Source of the DNA: Siphonodentalium dalli
Lineage: Eukaryota; Mollusca; Scaphopoda; Gadilida; Siphonodentaliidae
NCBI GenBank assembly: GCA_032622095.1
Contig: CP136069.1
Coordinates: 101,646,278 to 101,710,277 of the forward strand
Length of the DNA stretch: 64,000 bases
Direction of reading: 5' to 3'
Below, one piece after another: positions 23,209 through 35,455 of the stretch. Each line of letters opens with the position of its first letter. Position 1 is the stretch's first letter. The translations under genes were made by a program, and so were the position numbers. The notes under the pieces are model-generated. The model was not told the DNA's origin and made no database searches. It was given only the letters and a program-made list of their open reading frames with translations.

Positions 23209-23215
23209 GAGTGAC

Positions 23216-26200
23216 AGATATGGCAGTTAATGACAAATTTCTAAAAATGTATCTGGATTTGAAAACTAAACACTTATGATTTGCATAAAAGACTCATTCT
23301 AGAATATGAAAAACATATTTCTGAAACATCGAACATGATGAAAGAAATGATATTGCGGTGACTTACAATTAACCTACTTGCCTCATTTGTTCATTAATGT
23401 GCTCCGGTATGCATAAATGATTTCAAACCACCGCTATTTTGACTTTTGTTTGGATTACCTATTTGGTGACCTTCCCTCTGGTGGCAGGTTTCTCGAAAAA
23501 GCTACTGTACACACTCATATAATTCCTTGTTATACTCTTGGTAACAGGAGTGATATAGAAATTGATAACAGGAGCAATGAGATCTATATTTTCAAGTTTG
23601 AATGAAGAAAGTCCATCTTCCAGTTATAGTCGTTTTGTTCATTTTTATGGACTCAAATAGGATTGAATATGTGAGATTTATCTGATCTCTTCGGGAAAAA
23701 AATATAGTCTATTCTGTTCAATGTAGAAAAGTAACATTCAGAAATTGATGACATGGACTCATGTTGGCTCTGTAAAAATCCAACAGCTCAGACTTTGGTT
23801 CAGTTTTTTTGCCTGAATGTCATCCTAATTATCATGGTACCTAGAAAAAATTATTATTTGGTTTTCTCCTGTTGCACACACTTCTGTAATTATAGGACCA
23901 ATGGTCGTAACATCAAATTGTACACTTTTCAAATATTCACCCCTATGTACACGTAGATGTATATTTGCCCTAAATTGTTTCTGGTTCAAATTTGGGAGTT
24001 TGTAAGAAAATAAGTCATAAGAAAGATGCAGTTGCAGTAATATTAAAATATATTGTCCTGTTCAAAACTAACAAATACATGTCTATCGATTATTGGTGTG
24101 ATATCCAGTAATAAAGACTAAAATAATCCTTCAGATTATTTTATAAGGGCTTTAGTCCAGTTATAATAAATCCACACATTAAAAATATAGGGCTTCCATA
24201 CATACAGAATATTTTCCAACTTGACAATCGTTCCTTGTGTTCAACTGAGTGAGTTTATGTGAGGTTCATGGAAATTTATTTGGCAAGCTTGATTCTAAAG
24301 TGTCTAGCTTTATGGGCTTGAAATTCCGAATGCAATCCTGTTGCGTTGTGAGCTCAGAGTGAGTTAGAAGAAAAATACAAGCATCAGTTGATATGCAGAT
24401 ATAAATACATACAAATCTACATTCTGCAGGTAGCCATGTATACTATGCAATCCTCCCTCATGTTTCAACTTATCAAGGAAAAATGATCACATTACCAATG
24501 ACTATGATAGTCAGATGTTTTTGTAGATTTTGTAGATTTGTGGATGTTGTAGATTTTGTAGATTTGTGGATGTTGTAATGCAATATAGATCTCCATTATA
24601 GTTGCATATAATTTATTTTCCATTTCGTCCCTTTAAATTGACTTTTATTTTTTATGTATGTATATGTGCCACTCCAAAAATGTCAGTAAAAGTACTGTAA
24701 ACCGTTTGGTTTGATGTTATAGGCACAGGAGATATATATATATATACTTTACATGTCCAATATTGTGAACCCTGCAGGTACGTGTATGTGTGTCAGTCGC
24801 CTTATGTGTGTGATGTACATGTATGCAGTAAATACATGTATATTCTAGTGAAATGTATGGTCTGCACTCTGCAGTATTTCAAAAACATGCTATGGCCATG
24901 CCTACATATACATATGTACACTGATTATAACACAATGATTGTCAGGTTATAATCTATGTTTGAGGAATGTTACTATGTATTTTTCATTTGTGTTGCATTT
25001 ATCAATATTAATGGGTCCCAGGAGCCCAGATGTTACTAGTGCAGAGCCCATTTAATTTTCATGAGACTGGTGGACTTCATGTCTATACTCCTAAATAAAC
25101 ATGACTCTTATCAGACCAAGACGGTCTTGTGTAGGTTTTACTAGAATTATATTTAGAAAAGACTCAACCATTATTTTTCCACTACCCTATATGTCACAAT
25201 ATATTCATTTGGCAGTATTCATCCCAAGTTTAGTGGTGATGCTAATAAATTTGGTATGATAGTCAGGTAGAGCAAAGCGATCTGAACAAATCGAGGATAA
25301 GCCACTATGTGTAGTGTACATTAAAAAACATGTTTTTTGTGAAATATTTTAATAATGGGTGCTGGTTTTTACAAACTGGCCATAATTGAGATGACTATTC
25401 CTGTTGTTTACCAAACATCAGCGTACACATTAAATATTTTGAAGTATATATGTTCTTGAATGTTTCATACAGACACTGACTTTTGCACAAATTGCTCGGA
25501 TTAGCCAAACAATGCAATAAGAACCAACTTTAGGTAAAATGATGGTACTATTTCTTAACAGAATCGCCTTGACCTACAAACAATGATCACAGCAATCCAG
25601 CAGTACCCATCAGCAAAATATAAAATTAGCAGGACCACTTAACCTGGGGTGGTATTGAAAATGAAAATATCTTTAAAATGGTAAGTTATGAGGGCTATTA
25701 GCTATTATGAAGAATTATGTTAGTGAAATTATAGACCCTCATCTTCTCCAACCTGCAACTATCATGGCCAATCAAAACTAATGTGGGACTGACAAAGGCT
25801 CATTCTACTATTGATTGAATAGCGATGATTCCATCATTTCCTAAAACTTTTTGTGAGATGAGGTGTCCTTTTGGAAGAATTGATTACTTCTGAAATATAT
25901 ACTGGTATATATGGTCATCTCTCATCTGATTACAACATGTTTTTACTATGCCCAGATCCAAAACCCATTTTAAGATCGCAACATGTGGCTGCTGCATGAA
26001 GCAAACAGCTGGTCATTCCATTTAGTAAAAGTGTTTAGCATGTTTCATAGCTTGGTCACTTAAATCAGATCAGCTGTTAAATGTTGATAACAAATTTTGA
26101 AAACCTGTTTTGTTCAATCTGTACATTTCTGTTGATCAGAGCACAATTGTTACCTGATTTTTGGTAAAGCACACCAGTTTCCAAGGCATGTTCAGTCGGG

Positions 26201-26351
26201 AAGAGCTCATGTTGTGTGTCGGGGTCAACACATCCTCAGCAGCAATTTCCAGCTAATCCCATTGTGTGTGGTCAATTGTGCTCTTAAGTTGATCAGAGAA
26301 TGCGGATAGTTCTTTAAAAAGTGTCCTTGTGGTATTGTATACTAGTGGTGC
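23216..26351. other. Mostly unrecognised DNA
   Basis: No exon with both a coding frame and splice signals was convincing. It includes a twofold 29-bp repeat of TGTAGATTTTGTAGATTTG at about 24523-24577 and a TA run at about 24734-24747. Confidence 0.45.
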
Positions 26352-26429
26352 ATTACATGCTGAAATCGGTTTTTGGCAATTATCTTAAAAACCATTGACT
26401 TTTGGATATGAAAATGTATTACTGACCCC
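26352..26429 (-). repeat. Repeat Q partial copy, interrupted
   Basis: TTGGCAATTATCTTAAAAAC and TTTTGGATATGAAAATGTA match 27411-27470 and the reverse of 15590-15640. The hAT element at 26430 interrupts it. Confidence 0.65.
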
Positions 26430-27213
26430 CAGACCTGTTAACCTCACAAAATATTTTCCGGGAGATTGGTCACGATTTTCCGTGAGATCGTGGTCATCAT
26501 CCGGGAGATTTAATTTTTTGTTATTCCTATACAGATTCAATTTGCATTTTCATAATTTTGACAACAGAAATAAAACAAATATGATCAGCTATAACACAGA
26601 AACATACAAGTTTGATGGCAAATTAATAAGTATTCTTTAGAAAATTATTTACTGAGTAGTTTTTACTTTTATTGTCTAATTTATAGAGGAAATATCGTAA
26701 GCTACCGGATTACGTATATCAATATTAAACTGGAAACTACTTTCGATTTGATTTATATCTCGCGAGAGATCAAATGTCACATTAAAAAGTACAACTCAGG
26801 AACAGATTCCGAAAGTTTAAAGCCAGAACATGTGCTTCTTTTGAATTTTATCAGACCAATAATCTTTAATGGTAGTTTCATATAACCTCAGGGCTTATCT
26901 CTAGTGGGTTGCTAATTTGTTCTGTCTGGTGATCAGGTTCAATAGAACTTAGGTGTTAGTTGTTTTATTGTCCGGTGCCCCTGCTGTGCAACAATGTTGA
27001 TGTTATGACCCCAGATTAATCATGGGTGTTAATTGCACAATAATGTCGCAATCCGATATCAAGGATGTGTTGATAGCCTGTCTACTGGTCAAATAGATAA
27101 AATAAAGAGATTAATTTTTGTGATTTTTCTACAGTAGCTGAATCCGGGAGATTGTCATGCCTGTCCGGGAGTGCGGGAGATCGTGCTCAAATCCGGGAGG
27201 GTTAACAGGTCTG
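26430..27213. mobile_element. hAT non-autonomous element with 8-bp duplication
   Basis: A 784-bp element with terminal repeats CAGACCTGTTAACC at the left and the same bases (CAGACCTGTTAACC) read inward at the right. It is flanked by CTGACCCC on both sides (26422-26429 and 27214-27221), a perfect 8-bp target duplication. CCGGGAGAT-type words cluster near both ends. The 81-codon frame at 26395-26640 starts outside the element and crosses its end, so it is not transposase. Confidence 0.85.
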
Positions 27214-27221
27214 CTGACCCC

Positions 27222-27722
27222 CCATAATGTGGATTTTCAGGGTCAAGAGCTCCTTGAAGGTCAATCCCATCCGATAATGGTACAGAATTTATACTTATAT
27301 GTGGCACCGATGGATATAGATAAAAAAAATTCTAATTGGGGGCTCAGCTTTGAGATAAAAGTGCTGAACCCCAAAATTGGGGTTCAGGCCCTCAAAAATG
27401 GATTTTGTTTTGTTTTTGGCAATTATCTTAAAAACCATTGACTTTTGGATATGAAAATGTATTACTGACCCCCCATAATGTGCCCATTCCGCACATTTGA
27501 GTGGTCACACGACCCCCATGTCCAACGGTTCTGGAGATATAGTCACGACGGGTGGTAGTACTTCACGCAAAAAGGGGCGTGGCCATTTGACCCATTTCGC
27601 CATCAATGGGAAATGTGTTACCAACCAAATATTGTTCGTGTACCTTCAATTAGTGGATTCATGAAGAGTTTTGCTCTGGACATACAAGTACATACAAAAC
27701 CACCATGAGCTACTAGAGTAGC
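27222..27722 (-). repeat. Repeat Q, minus-strand copy
   Basis: Reverse complement of 15342-15865, ending at CCATGAGCTACTAGAGTAGC. Its first part appears rearranged relative to the plus-strand copy: a truncated unit followed by a full one. The hAT at 26430-27213 split the truncated unit. Confidence 0.65.
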
Positions 27723-28599
27723 AAGGAATTCAATCCAAATTTTTTTGTTTATTAAGGCCAAAAAAAAAGAAGATATTTGAATCTCAGGCAATTTTTTTTG
27801 AAAATCAATGTGGGCGAGAGGGTTTTATTTAATTTTTGTTCTGCCCATAGACTGGCATAGTAAGAATGGGTTATTTATTATACATACCCAGGTCCAGAAA
27901 TGTAGGGAGAACTTTGCAATGGATATAAACTAATTTAACCCGATATAAAGAATGACAAACTATGACATTGTACTACCCGTACATCATATAGGGATTACCT
28001 AGAATTATCTCTATATTGATATGATTTTAATATCGGCACAATCATTTTAACATTAGAACTCCATATCTGATCCATATAAAAGTATGGAGCGTAAATACAG
28101 TCGAAACGAAAAGATAAAGTGATCATCCAAACTATCATATAGAAAGTCTTGGTTCACTTATTCTGTTGACTATTATGTACATACAATGTATATGATACAA
28201 TATTGCTAATTTTATATTGGTAATAAAACATTGGCCAATATACACCGATTGTCAAACTGAGTTTTTATTGAGTTCCAGTTTGCGCTCCCGAATATGCGCA
28301 GATCGAAATATTCAATGCTATTTACCAATAAACTTGGGGGTTTGCACAGCCTGTGGTGACAATATACCTGATAGTTATGGTCTTTTGTTGAATACTCACA
28401 ATACACCATTGTATTTAGCTCCTATTTGTTATTTGAAACATAACTAATTTCCGTGTGACAGTTTCCTATTTTTGTGTTACAAGTTTACGACGATGTGAGA
28501 ATCCAAAATCGAAATAAAATAGTTCCAACGCGGGCAATTTTTTCGATGCGGCTCTGCCCGAGAATCAAAACCCAATTTTCTTTTTGGCCTAAAAAAAAA
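27723..28599. other. Unrecognised DNA
   Basis: AT-rich. Frames on both strands overlap at 28212-28447 and neither has a recognisable motif. Confidence 0.4.
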
Positions 28600-28790
28600 C
28601 TTGGATCAAACGCATATTCAAACTCGATCTGTATTTTGGGCTGAGAAACTCATATACAAAATGTGGTTCCGATCAGATAGAAAATGTTGTGCGTAAAGTG
28701 TCCACGGACGAACAGACAGATGAACGACGAGTGGTCAATCCGGACATCAACACTATGTGTACCATACTATGGTATGGGTACACATAATAA
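28600..28790 (+). mobile_element. Family D, 3' end only
   Basis: One core unit (TCAAACTCGATCTGTATTTT), a short GGACGAACAGACAGATGAAC tract, and the family D hairpin ACCATACTATGGTATGGGT at about 28760-28778. Confidence 0.6.
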
Positions 28791-29259
28791 AATGCAGATA
28801 AAACTGACGATTGTATGGATTACTTGTCTTTTAAGGCACAATAAAGTGGTTCATTTCTGACGTAGCAGAGTGTAATTCACTGTGAAATATATTAGTTGAT
28901 TTGAAATTTGGATTGATGGAGCGTGCTAACAAGGTAACAAGATTGGTACGTTCCAGGTAAGATCTGAACTTTTTCGCGAGATATCCATTTTAGAAATATA
29001 GCCCATGAAATTGTCCAAATAATGTGATAAAATAATAAAAATTATTTGATAATTAATCGATAGAATCTTTTCTAGACAGGTGTCATCGCTATATAGCTGT
29101 AACTCATGTCACTGCAATGAGATATGTATATGTGGTAAGGTATAGTAAATTCCTTGTGTGTATGGATTTAAATATTTCGAATTGTGCTTTACAATCATTT
29201 TGAATATTGATTTCAATGGAAAGTATATGTTCGTTAAATGCTTCCCCTGCATACAACTG
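28791..29259. other. Unrecognised DNA
   Basis: No gene or repeat end was recognised. Confidence 0.4.
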
Positions 29260-29450
29260 CCTTTTAATTGGAATAAAAGGCCGTCTGGCCACAGTGTCCC
29301 CCGAAAAAGTGGCTTCATTGGGGGCATCAGCTTTTCTGAAAAAAATAACAAGGACGCTAAATCCAATACTAAATTTCAGAGCAATCCAACCAGTGTCCCC
29401 TGAAATGGTACACGGCAAAGTCGAAAAAGGGCGATAACTCTAGCAACAAG
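29260..29450 (+). mobile_element. Family B 5'-end fragment
   Basis: AAAAGGCCGTCTGGCCACAG and GTGTCCCCCGAA match the 5' end of the intact family B element at 59246. The 3' end is missing. Frames on both strands across this fragment are repeat-derived. Confidence 0.55.
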
Positions 29451-29640
29451 ACAGTCAAAGACTGTGGGGTCGCTCACCAGACTGCAAAGACTGGGACTCT
29501 GGAGACCATAATGTTCAGTCAGAACTTTTCATAATCACTTTAAAAGAAGTAGATCTAAACAGGATATGTGGATAGAGAGGCTTCATGTATTTAGATTGGT
29601 GAATATCTCCTTTCAAATTACCAACTGTACACTACTAATT

Positions 29641-29641
<1 letters not shown>

Positions 29642-29675
<34 letters not shown>
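29642..29675 (+). repeat. 34-base poly-C run
   Basis: An uninterrupted run of 34 C. It accounts for the polyproline in the frame at 29566-29796. The length may be unreliable in an assembly. Confidence 0.9.
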
Positions 29676-29939
29676 AGCTCATTTCCCATCCCGACCGGGC
29701 TCCAGACTCCCAAGTCTTAAGTTGGAATTTCACAACCGACATCTCCAACTTTCTCAATTGTTGAAAATTTCCAATCTCACAAGTGCCTTTTTATAAAACT
29801 ATTTAGACATGTTTGAAGCCCAAATATCCATGGACCTAAAAACACCATATATGTCTGTCAGATTAATCAGTGAGGTAGTTCCAAGGTAGATGTTTTAATG
29901 AATTTTATATTTTAATGATTTTATTAGACACTGAAGTGT

Positions 29940-31341
29940 TAAGTCCCCATAGCCCCGTCATTTCTTGACAGGTTGACCTCATTTTAACAAATATGTATCT
30001 CAGTCACCAAAGGACCTTCCATACTATACGTAAGCTAAATAGTCCAACCTCTCGAGAAGAATTTTAAGAATTACTGCAGAGAGAAATAGTTATGTCCATG
30101 GTCCTGCCCGTTTTAACCTGGTGACCCAATCTGAATAAACTTGAATCCCAGTAACCAAAGAACCCTTCATACTAATTATCAGTAAAATAGACCTGATGGT
30201 TCTTGTGAAGGAAGCATATTAAGAATTATTATGAAGGGAAACAATCTTTCGCTTGGCCCTTACTTGACCTGGTGACCCCATTTTAACCAATCTGAATTCC
30301 AATCAAACAAGAACATTCCATGCTAAATAAGCCAACTAATTCTTGCAAACACGTTTTAAGAATTACTATGGAGAGATATGTCCCTTACTCTGCCCTTATT
30401 TGATTCTGTGATCCCATTTTCACAAATCTGAATTTGTGTCACCCAAGGTCATTTCATACCAAATATAAGCAAAAGACATGTAAGCCATTTGGTTCTTGCA
30501 AAGACATATCATGAATTACCAAAGGAGCCTCAATATTAAATGTGAGCTATTAAAATAGACCTGGCGATTCTTTCAAAGAAAAAATTTCAAGGGTTACTAT
30601 AGAGGGAAAGTATGCCCCTGGCCTTTCCTCTATTTGACCCTATCTGAACAAAAGATCTCCAACTATGGAAATTTATCAAAACCTTACTGATAATACCAGT
30701 TTATATCAATTTGAATCCCAGTCACCAAAGAACCCTTCATACTAATTATCAGTAAAATAGACCTGATGGTTCTTGCGAAGGAAGCATATTAAGAATTATT
30801 ATGAAGAAATATTTCTGTAATTTCAGAATATTAAAGTTTCATAACTCTGCAGCTGTTATAATGGTGTCACTTTTAAAAAAAATTATGAAATGATTAAACA
30901 ATAAATTTTCTGTTAGTTAAATTGAGTAAGGTGAAAATTTCAAAAAACTGAATTTAACAATTTTTTTTATTTTTTTTGAGTTATGTCACTGGCTCCGCCC
31001 ACATTCGACCCAGTGACCTCATTTGAAGAAATCTGAATAACAGTCCTCCAAGGACACTTTGTACCAAATATGAACCCATTCGGCTCAATGAAATTTGAGA
31101 AGAAGTCGTTGTAAGAATTACGGAGTTATGGCCCTGGCTTCAAAACTATTTGACCCAGTGTCCTCATTTGAACAAATCTGAATGAGAGTCACCTAGGGAA
31201 CATCCACACCAAATATGAACCAATTCGGTGTGACGGTTTCAGAGGAGAATATGTTCAAAGAATTGTTGACGGACGGACGGACGATGGACGAGGAGTGATG
31301 ACTATAGCTCCACCGGAGACTTCGTCTCAGGTGAGCTAAAA
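29940..31341 (+). mobile_element. Pearl-like family F, copy 2
   Basis: Eight or more diverged 120-155-bp units with TGGTGACCC(C)A, AACAAATCTGAAT and CCAAATAT(G/A)A(A/G)C. GACGGACGGACGGACG follows, then the hairpin TAGCTCCACC...GGTGAGCTA and AAAA. The sequence after the terminal AAAA is family B, which implies that F inserted into B. The minus-strand frame at 31193-31444 spans the F/B junction and is not a gene. Confidence 0.6.
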
Positions 31342-31480
31342 ATGGGCGGATTGTACCCATATTTGAACTTGACCTGTATTTCGAGCTGATAAACGCACAT
31401 TCCAAATTTGGTTCAGATATGATCACACAAACTGAAGTTATCATCTGGAAACCAGAAATTGACAGGATTCCAAGTCAAAA
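31342..31480 (+). mobile_element. Family B fragment (host of F and C)
   Basis: One B unit: ATGGGCGGATTGTACCCATA, TTTGAACTTGACCTG and GAAGTTATCATCTGGAAACC. It is interrupted at its AAAA by family C at 31481. Confidence 0.6.
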
Positions 31481-32648
31481 CAAGAGGTGGCATCAGAGAT
31501 GCTGCGTCTCGTTTTCGGTGGCTTACCGCCGGTGGCTACCGCCAATTGGTGTGCATCAGTATCGGTAGACTAATTAATAGGTAAAATCGGTTAATATTTG
31601 TTCAAGTTATCGCGCTAACGGCCTCAAAATCGCGAAGAATTCACAAATGACTAATTAAGGGCCATAACTCTATCAAATTTTATCGGGCCAGGCTGGTTTT
31701 CGATCTCGTCCGAAATATTCTTGGCAAGTATGTCTATTCCAAATTTTAAACAAATCGGAGTCCGTTTGTTGAAGTTATCGCGCTAACGAGCTAAAAATTC
31801 ATGAAAAATGACTAATTAAGGGCCACAACTCTATCAAATTTTAATGGGCCAGGCTGGTTTTCGAACTCGTCCAGGATATTATTGGAAGACACTTATATAC
31901 CAAATTTTAGTTGAATCGGATGACGTTTGTTGAAGTTATCGCGCTAACGAGCTCAAAATTCGTACAAAATGACTACTTAAGGACCATAACTCTATCAAAT
32001 TTTATCGGACCTGGCCGGATTTCGAACTCGACCGAGATATTCTTGGGAGACACCTATATACCAAATTTCAATCAAATCGGATAACGTTTGTTGAAGTTAT
32101 CGCGCTAACGAGCTGAAAATTCGTGAAAAATGACTAAGGGCCATAACTCTATCAAATTTAATCGGACCAGGCCGGTTTTCGAACTCGTCCGAGATATTCT
32201 TGGGAGACACCTATATACCAAATTTCAATCAAATCGGATAACGTTTGTTGAAGTTATCGCGCTAACGAGCTGAAAATTCGTGAAAAATGACTAATTAAGG
32301 GCCATAACTCTATCAAATTTTATCGGACCAGGCCGGTTTTCGAACTCGTCCGAGATATTCTTGGGAGATACCTATATACCAAATTTCAATCAAATCGGAT
32401 AAAGTTTGTTGAAGTTATCACGCTAACGAGCTGAAAATTCGTGAAAAATGACTAAGGGCCATAACTCTGTAATAAATGTGCGGACGAACCCGATTTTTTG
32501 TCTGCAGCTTACGTGCATGGATATGTACTCACACACCAAAATATTTTTTTAATCCGTCAATAAACGGTTGAGTTATAAGCAAAACACGCCGCCCGTCCGC
32601 CCACCATCAAACTATAAGTCGAGTTTTGGAAAAAAAACTCGACTAAAA
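31481..32648 (+). mobile_element. Pearl-like family C
   Basis: The 5' block CAAGAGGTGGCATCAGAGAT leads into about six ~165-bp units containing GTTATCGCGCTAACGAGC, AAGGGCCATAACTCTATC and ATATACCAAATTTCAATC. The tail has GCCGCCCGTCCGCCCACC and a hairpin made of AGTCGAGTTTT (32617-32627) and AAAACTCGACT (32634-32644), then AAAA. A 5' sequence near 31524, CGTCTCGTTTT, fits the hairpin arm at only 8 of 11 positions. The element sits inside family B. Confidence 0.65.
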
Positions 32649-34434
32649 AGGGCCACAACTCTCGCAAAAATGGGCGGAGCAAACCCATATTCGAACTTGA
32701 CCTGTATATAGGGCTGATAAACTCACATACCAAATTTGGTTCAGATATGATCACACAAACTGAAGTTATCATCCGGAAACCAGAAAATTACAAGATTATA
32801 AGTAAAATGAAAGTGTCAATGACACTGTAGCTCAACTTGGAAAGGGAATAATTTAATGTATTACAGTCAATGGAGCGATTAGGAATGTGGAAAGTTGAAT
32901 GTCTAATACTAGTTTATAGACATGAAGAGAAAAGTAAAATCCAAGATGGCTGCTGGCGGCCATGTTTTTTCGGCTGAATGACCCCAAAATGAGTCGTTCC
33001 CATCTACATGTCATTATTAACATCCATGACAAATTTTATGATGATCAAAGTAAAGGTACGACATGTAGCCTTTGCTAAAGAATTTAGTCATACAAAGAGT
33101 AAAATCCAAGATGGCTGCTGGCGGCCATGTTTTTTGGGCGAATGACCCCAAAATTACTCGTTCCCATCTATATGTCAATATTAACATCCATGACAAATTT
33201 CATGATGATCAGACGAACAGTACGACATGTGGCCTGTGCTAATGGATTAAATTTTGAAATCCAAGATGGCCACTGGCGGCCATGTTTTTTAAAATGACTC
33301 GTTCCCATCTACATTCCAATTTCAACAGCCATGACAAATTTTAGGATGATCAGACTAAAGGTACGACCTGTAGCCCGTGCTAAAGGATTTAGTCATACAA
33401 AGAGTAAAATCAAAGATGGCTGCTGGCGGCCATATTTTTTGGCCGAATGACCCCAAAACGACTCGTTCCCATCTACATGTCATTATTAACATTCATGACA
33501 AATTTTATGATGATCAGACTAAAGGTACAACCTGTAGCCCGTGCTAAAGGATTTAGTCATACAAAGAGTAAAATCCAAGATGGCTGCTGGCGACCATGTT
33601 TTTTGGCCGAATGACCCCAAAATTACTCGTTCCCATCTACATGTCAATATTAACATCCATGACAAATTTTATGATGATCAGACTAAAGGTACGACCTGCA
33701 GCCCGTGCTAAAGAATTTAGTCATACAAAGAGTAAAATCCAAGATGGCTGCTGGAGGCCATGTTTTTTGGCCGAATGACCCCAAAATTACTCGTTCCCAT
33801 CTACATGTCAATATTATCATCCATGACAAATTTCATGATGATCAGACGAACAGTACGACCTGTGGCCCGTGATAATGGATTAAATTTTGAAATCCAAGAT
33901 GGCCACTGGCGGCCATGTTTTTTGTCCGAATGACCCCAAAATGACTCGTTCCCATCTACATTCCAATTTCAACAGCCATGACAAATTTTATGATGATCAG
34001 ACTAAAGGTACGACCTGTAGCCCGTGCTAAAGAATTTAGTCATACAAAGAGTAAAATCCAAGATGGCTGCAGGCAGCCATGTTTTTTGGCCGAATGACCC
34101 CAAAATGACTCGTTCCCATCTACATGTCATTATTAACATTCATGACAAATTTTATGATGATCAGACTAAAAGTAGGACCTGTAGCCCGTGCTAAAGGATT
34201 TAGTCATACAAAGAGTAAAATCCAAGATGGCTGCTGGCGACCATGTTTTTTGGCCGAATGACCCCAAAATTACTCGTTCCCATCTACATGTCAATATTAA
34301 CATCCATGACAAATTTTATGATGATCAGACTAAAGGTACGACCTGCAGCCCATGCTAAAGAATTTAGTCATACAAAGAGTAAAATCCAAGATGGCTGCTG
34401 GCGGCCATGTTTTTTGTCCGAGTGACCCCAAAAT
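32204..34434 (+). repeat. Direct duplication, first copy
   Basis: This 2,231-bp C-B-A chain matches 34852-37082 with a constant offset of 2,648 bp, and I found no difference in the stretches compared. Much of it is also the right arm (32396-34640) of the inverted duplication with 4207-6451. Confidence 0.85.
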
Positions 34435-34640
34435 TACTCGTTCCCATCTACATGTCATTATTAACATTCATGACAAATTTTATGATGATCGGACTAAAGG
34501 TACGACCTGTAGCCCGTGCTAAAGGATTTAGTCATACAAAGAGTAAAATCAAAGATGCCTGCTGGCGGCCATGTTTTTTGACCGAACGACCCCAAAATGA
34601 CTCGTTCCCATCTACATGTTATTATCAACATTCATGACAA
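32396..34640 (+). repeat. Right arm of the 2,245-bp inverted duplication
   Basis: Reverse complement of 4207-6451, same length. The match stops at 32395 (T here, C expected) inside the family C core and at 34641 inside a family A monomer. Confidence 0.85.
32649..32807 (+). mobile_element. Family B fragment between C and A
   Basis: One B unit from AGGGCCACAACTCTCGC to AAGATTATAAGTAAAA. It links the end of C to the start of the A array. The minus-strand frame at 32557-32772 spans C and B and is not a gene. Confidence 0.6.
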
Positions 34641-34851
34641 ATTTTATGATGATCAGACAAAAGGTACGACCTGTAGCCCGTGCTAAATGATTTAGTCATA
34701 CAAAGAGTAAAATCCAAGATGGCTGATGGCGGCCATGTTTTTGGGCCAAATGACTCCAAAATTACACGTTCCCATCTACATGTCAATATTAACATCCAAG
34801 ACAAATTTTATGATGATCAGACTAAAGGTACGACCTGCAGCCCATGCTAAA
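32808..34851 (+). mobile_element. Pearl-like family A, array copy 1 (3' end lost)
   Basis: Starts TGAAAGTGTCAATGACAC, with the motif TAGCTCAACTT at 32828-32838. About twelve monomers follow, alternating ~165-bp units (ending GTCATACAAAGAGTAAAATC) with ~155-bp units (ending GATTAAATTTTGAAATC). At 34851/34852 it joins the C core directly instead of ending in its own tail. Repeated 60-codon frames starting MFFGRMTPK come from the monomer and are not counted as genes. Confidence 0.75.
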
Positions 34852-35455
34852 GAGACACCTATATACCAAATTTCAATCAAATCGGATAACGTTTGTTGAA
34901 GTTATCGCGCTAACGAGCTGAAAATTCGTGAAAAATGACTAATTAAGGGCCATAACTCTATCAAATTTTATCGGACCAGGCCGGTTTTCGAACTCGTCCG
35001 AGATATTCTTGGGAGATACCTATATACCAAATTTCAATCAAATCGGATAAAGTTTGTTGAAGTTATCACGCTAACGAGCTGAAAATTCGTGAAAAATGAC
35101 TAAGGGCCATAACTCTGTAATAAATGTGCGGACGAACCCGATTTTTTGTCTGCAGCTTACGTGCATGGATATGTACTCACACACCAAAATATTTTTTTAA
35201 TCCGTCAATAAACGGTTGAGTTATAAGCAAAACACGCCGCCCGTCCGCCCACCATCAAACTATAAGTCGAGTTTTGGAAAAAAAACTCGACTAAAAAGGG
35301 CCACAACTCTCGCAAAAATGGGCGGAGCAAACCCATATTCGAACTTGACCTGTATATAGGGCTGATAAACTCACATACCAAATTTGGTTCAGATATGATC
35401 ACACAAACTGAAGTTATCATCCGGAAACCAGAAAATTACAAGATTATAAGTAAAA
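34852..35455 (+). mobile_element. Duplicated C tail and B fragment
   Basis: Identical in the stretches compared to 32204-32807: the last C units, the C terminal hairpin (to about 35296), then the B unit. The junction reads GCTAAAG/AGACACC, with about 3 bases (AGA) shared by both source sequences. Confidence 0.75.

Noticed and set aside
15342-27722. Inverted pair of repeat Q considered as arms of the large inverted duplication
   Set aside because: Its symmetry axis (about 21.5 kb) differs from that of the 4207/34640 pair (19.4 kb), and the copies are clearly diverged, so it is an independent, older event.
29566-29796. A frame with a long polyproline stretch
   Set aside because: The proline run is the 34-C homopolymer; flanking residues show no family.
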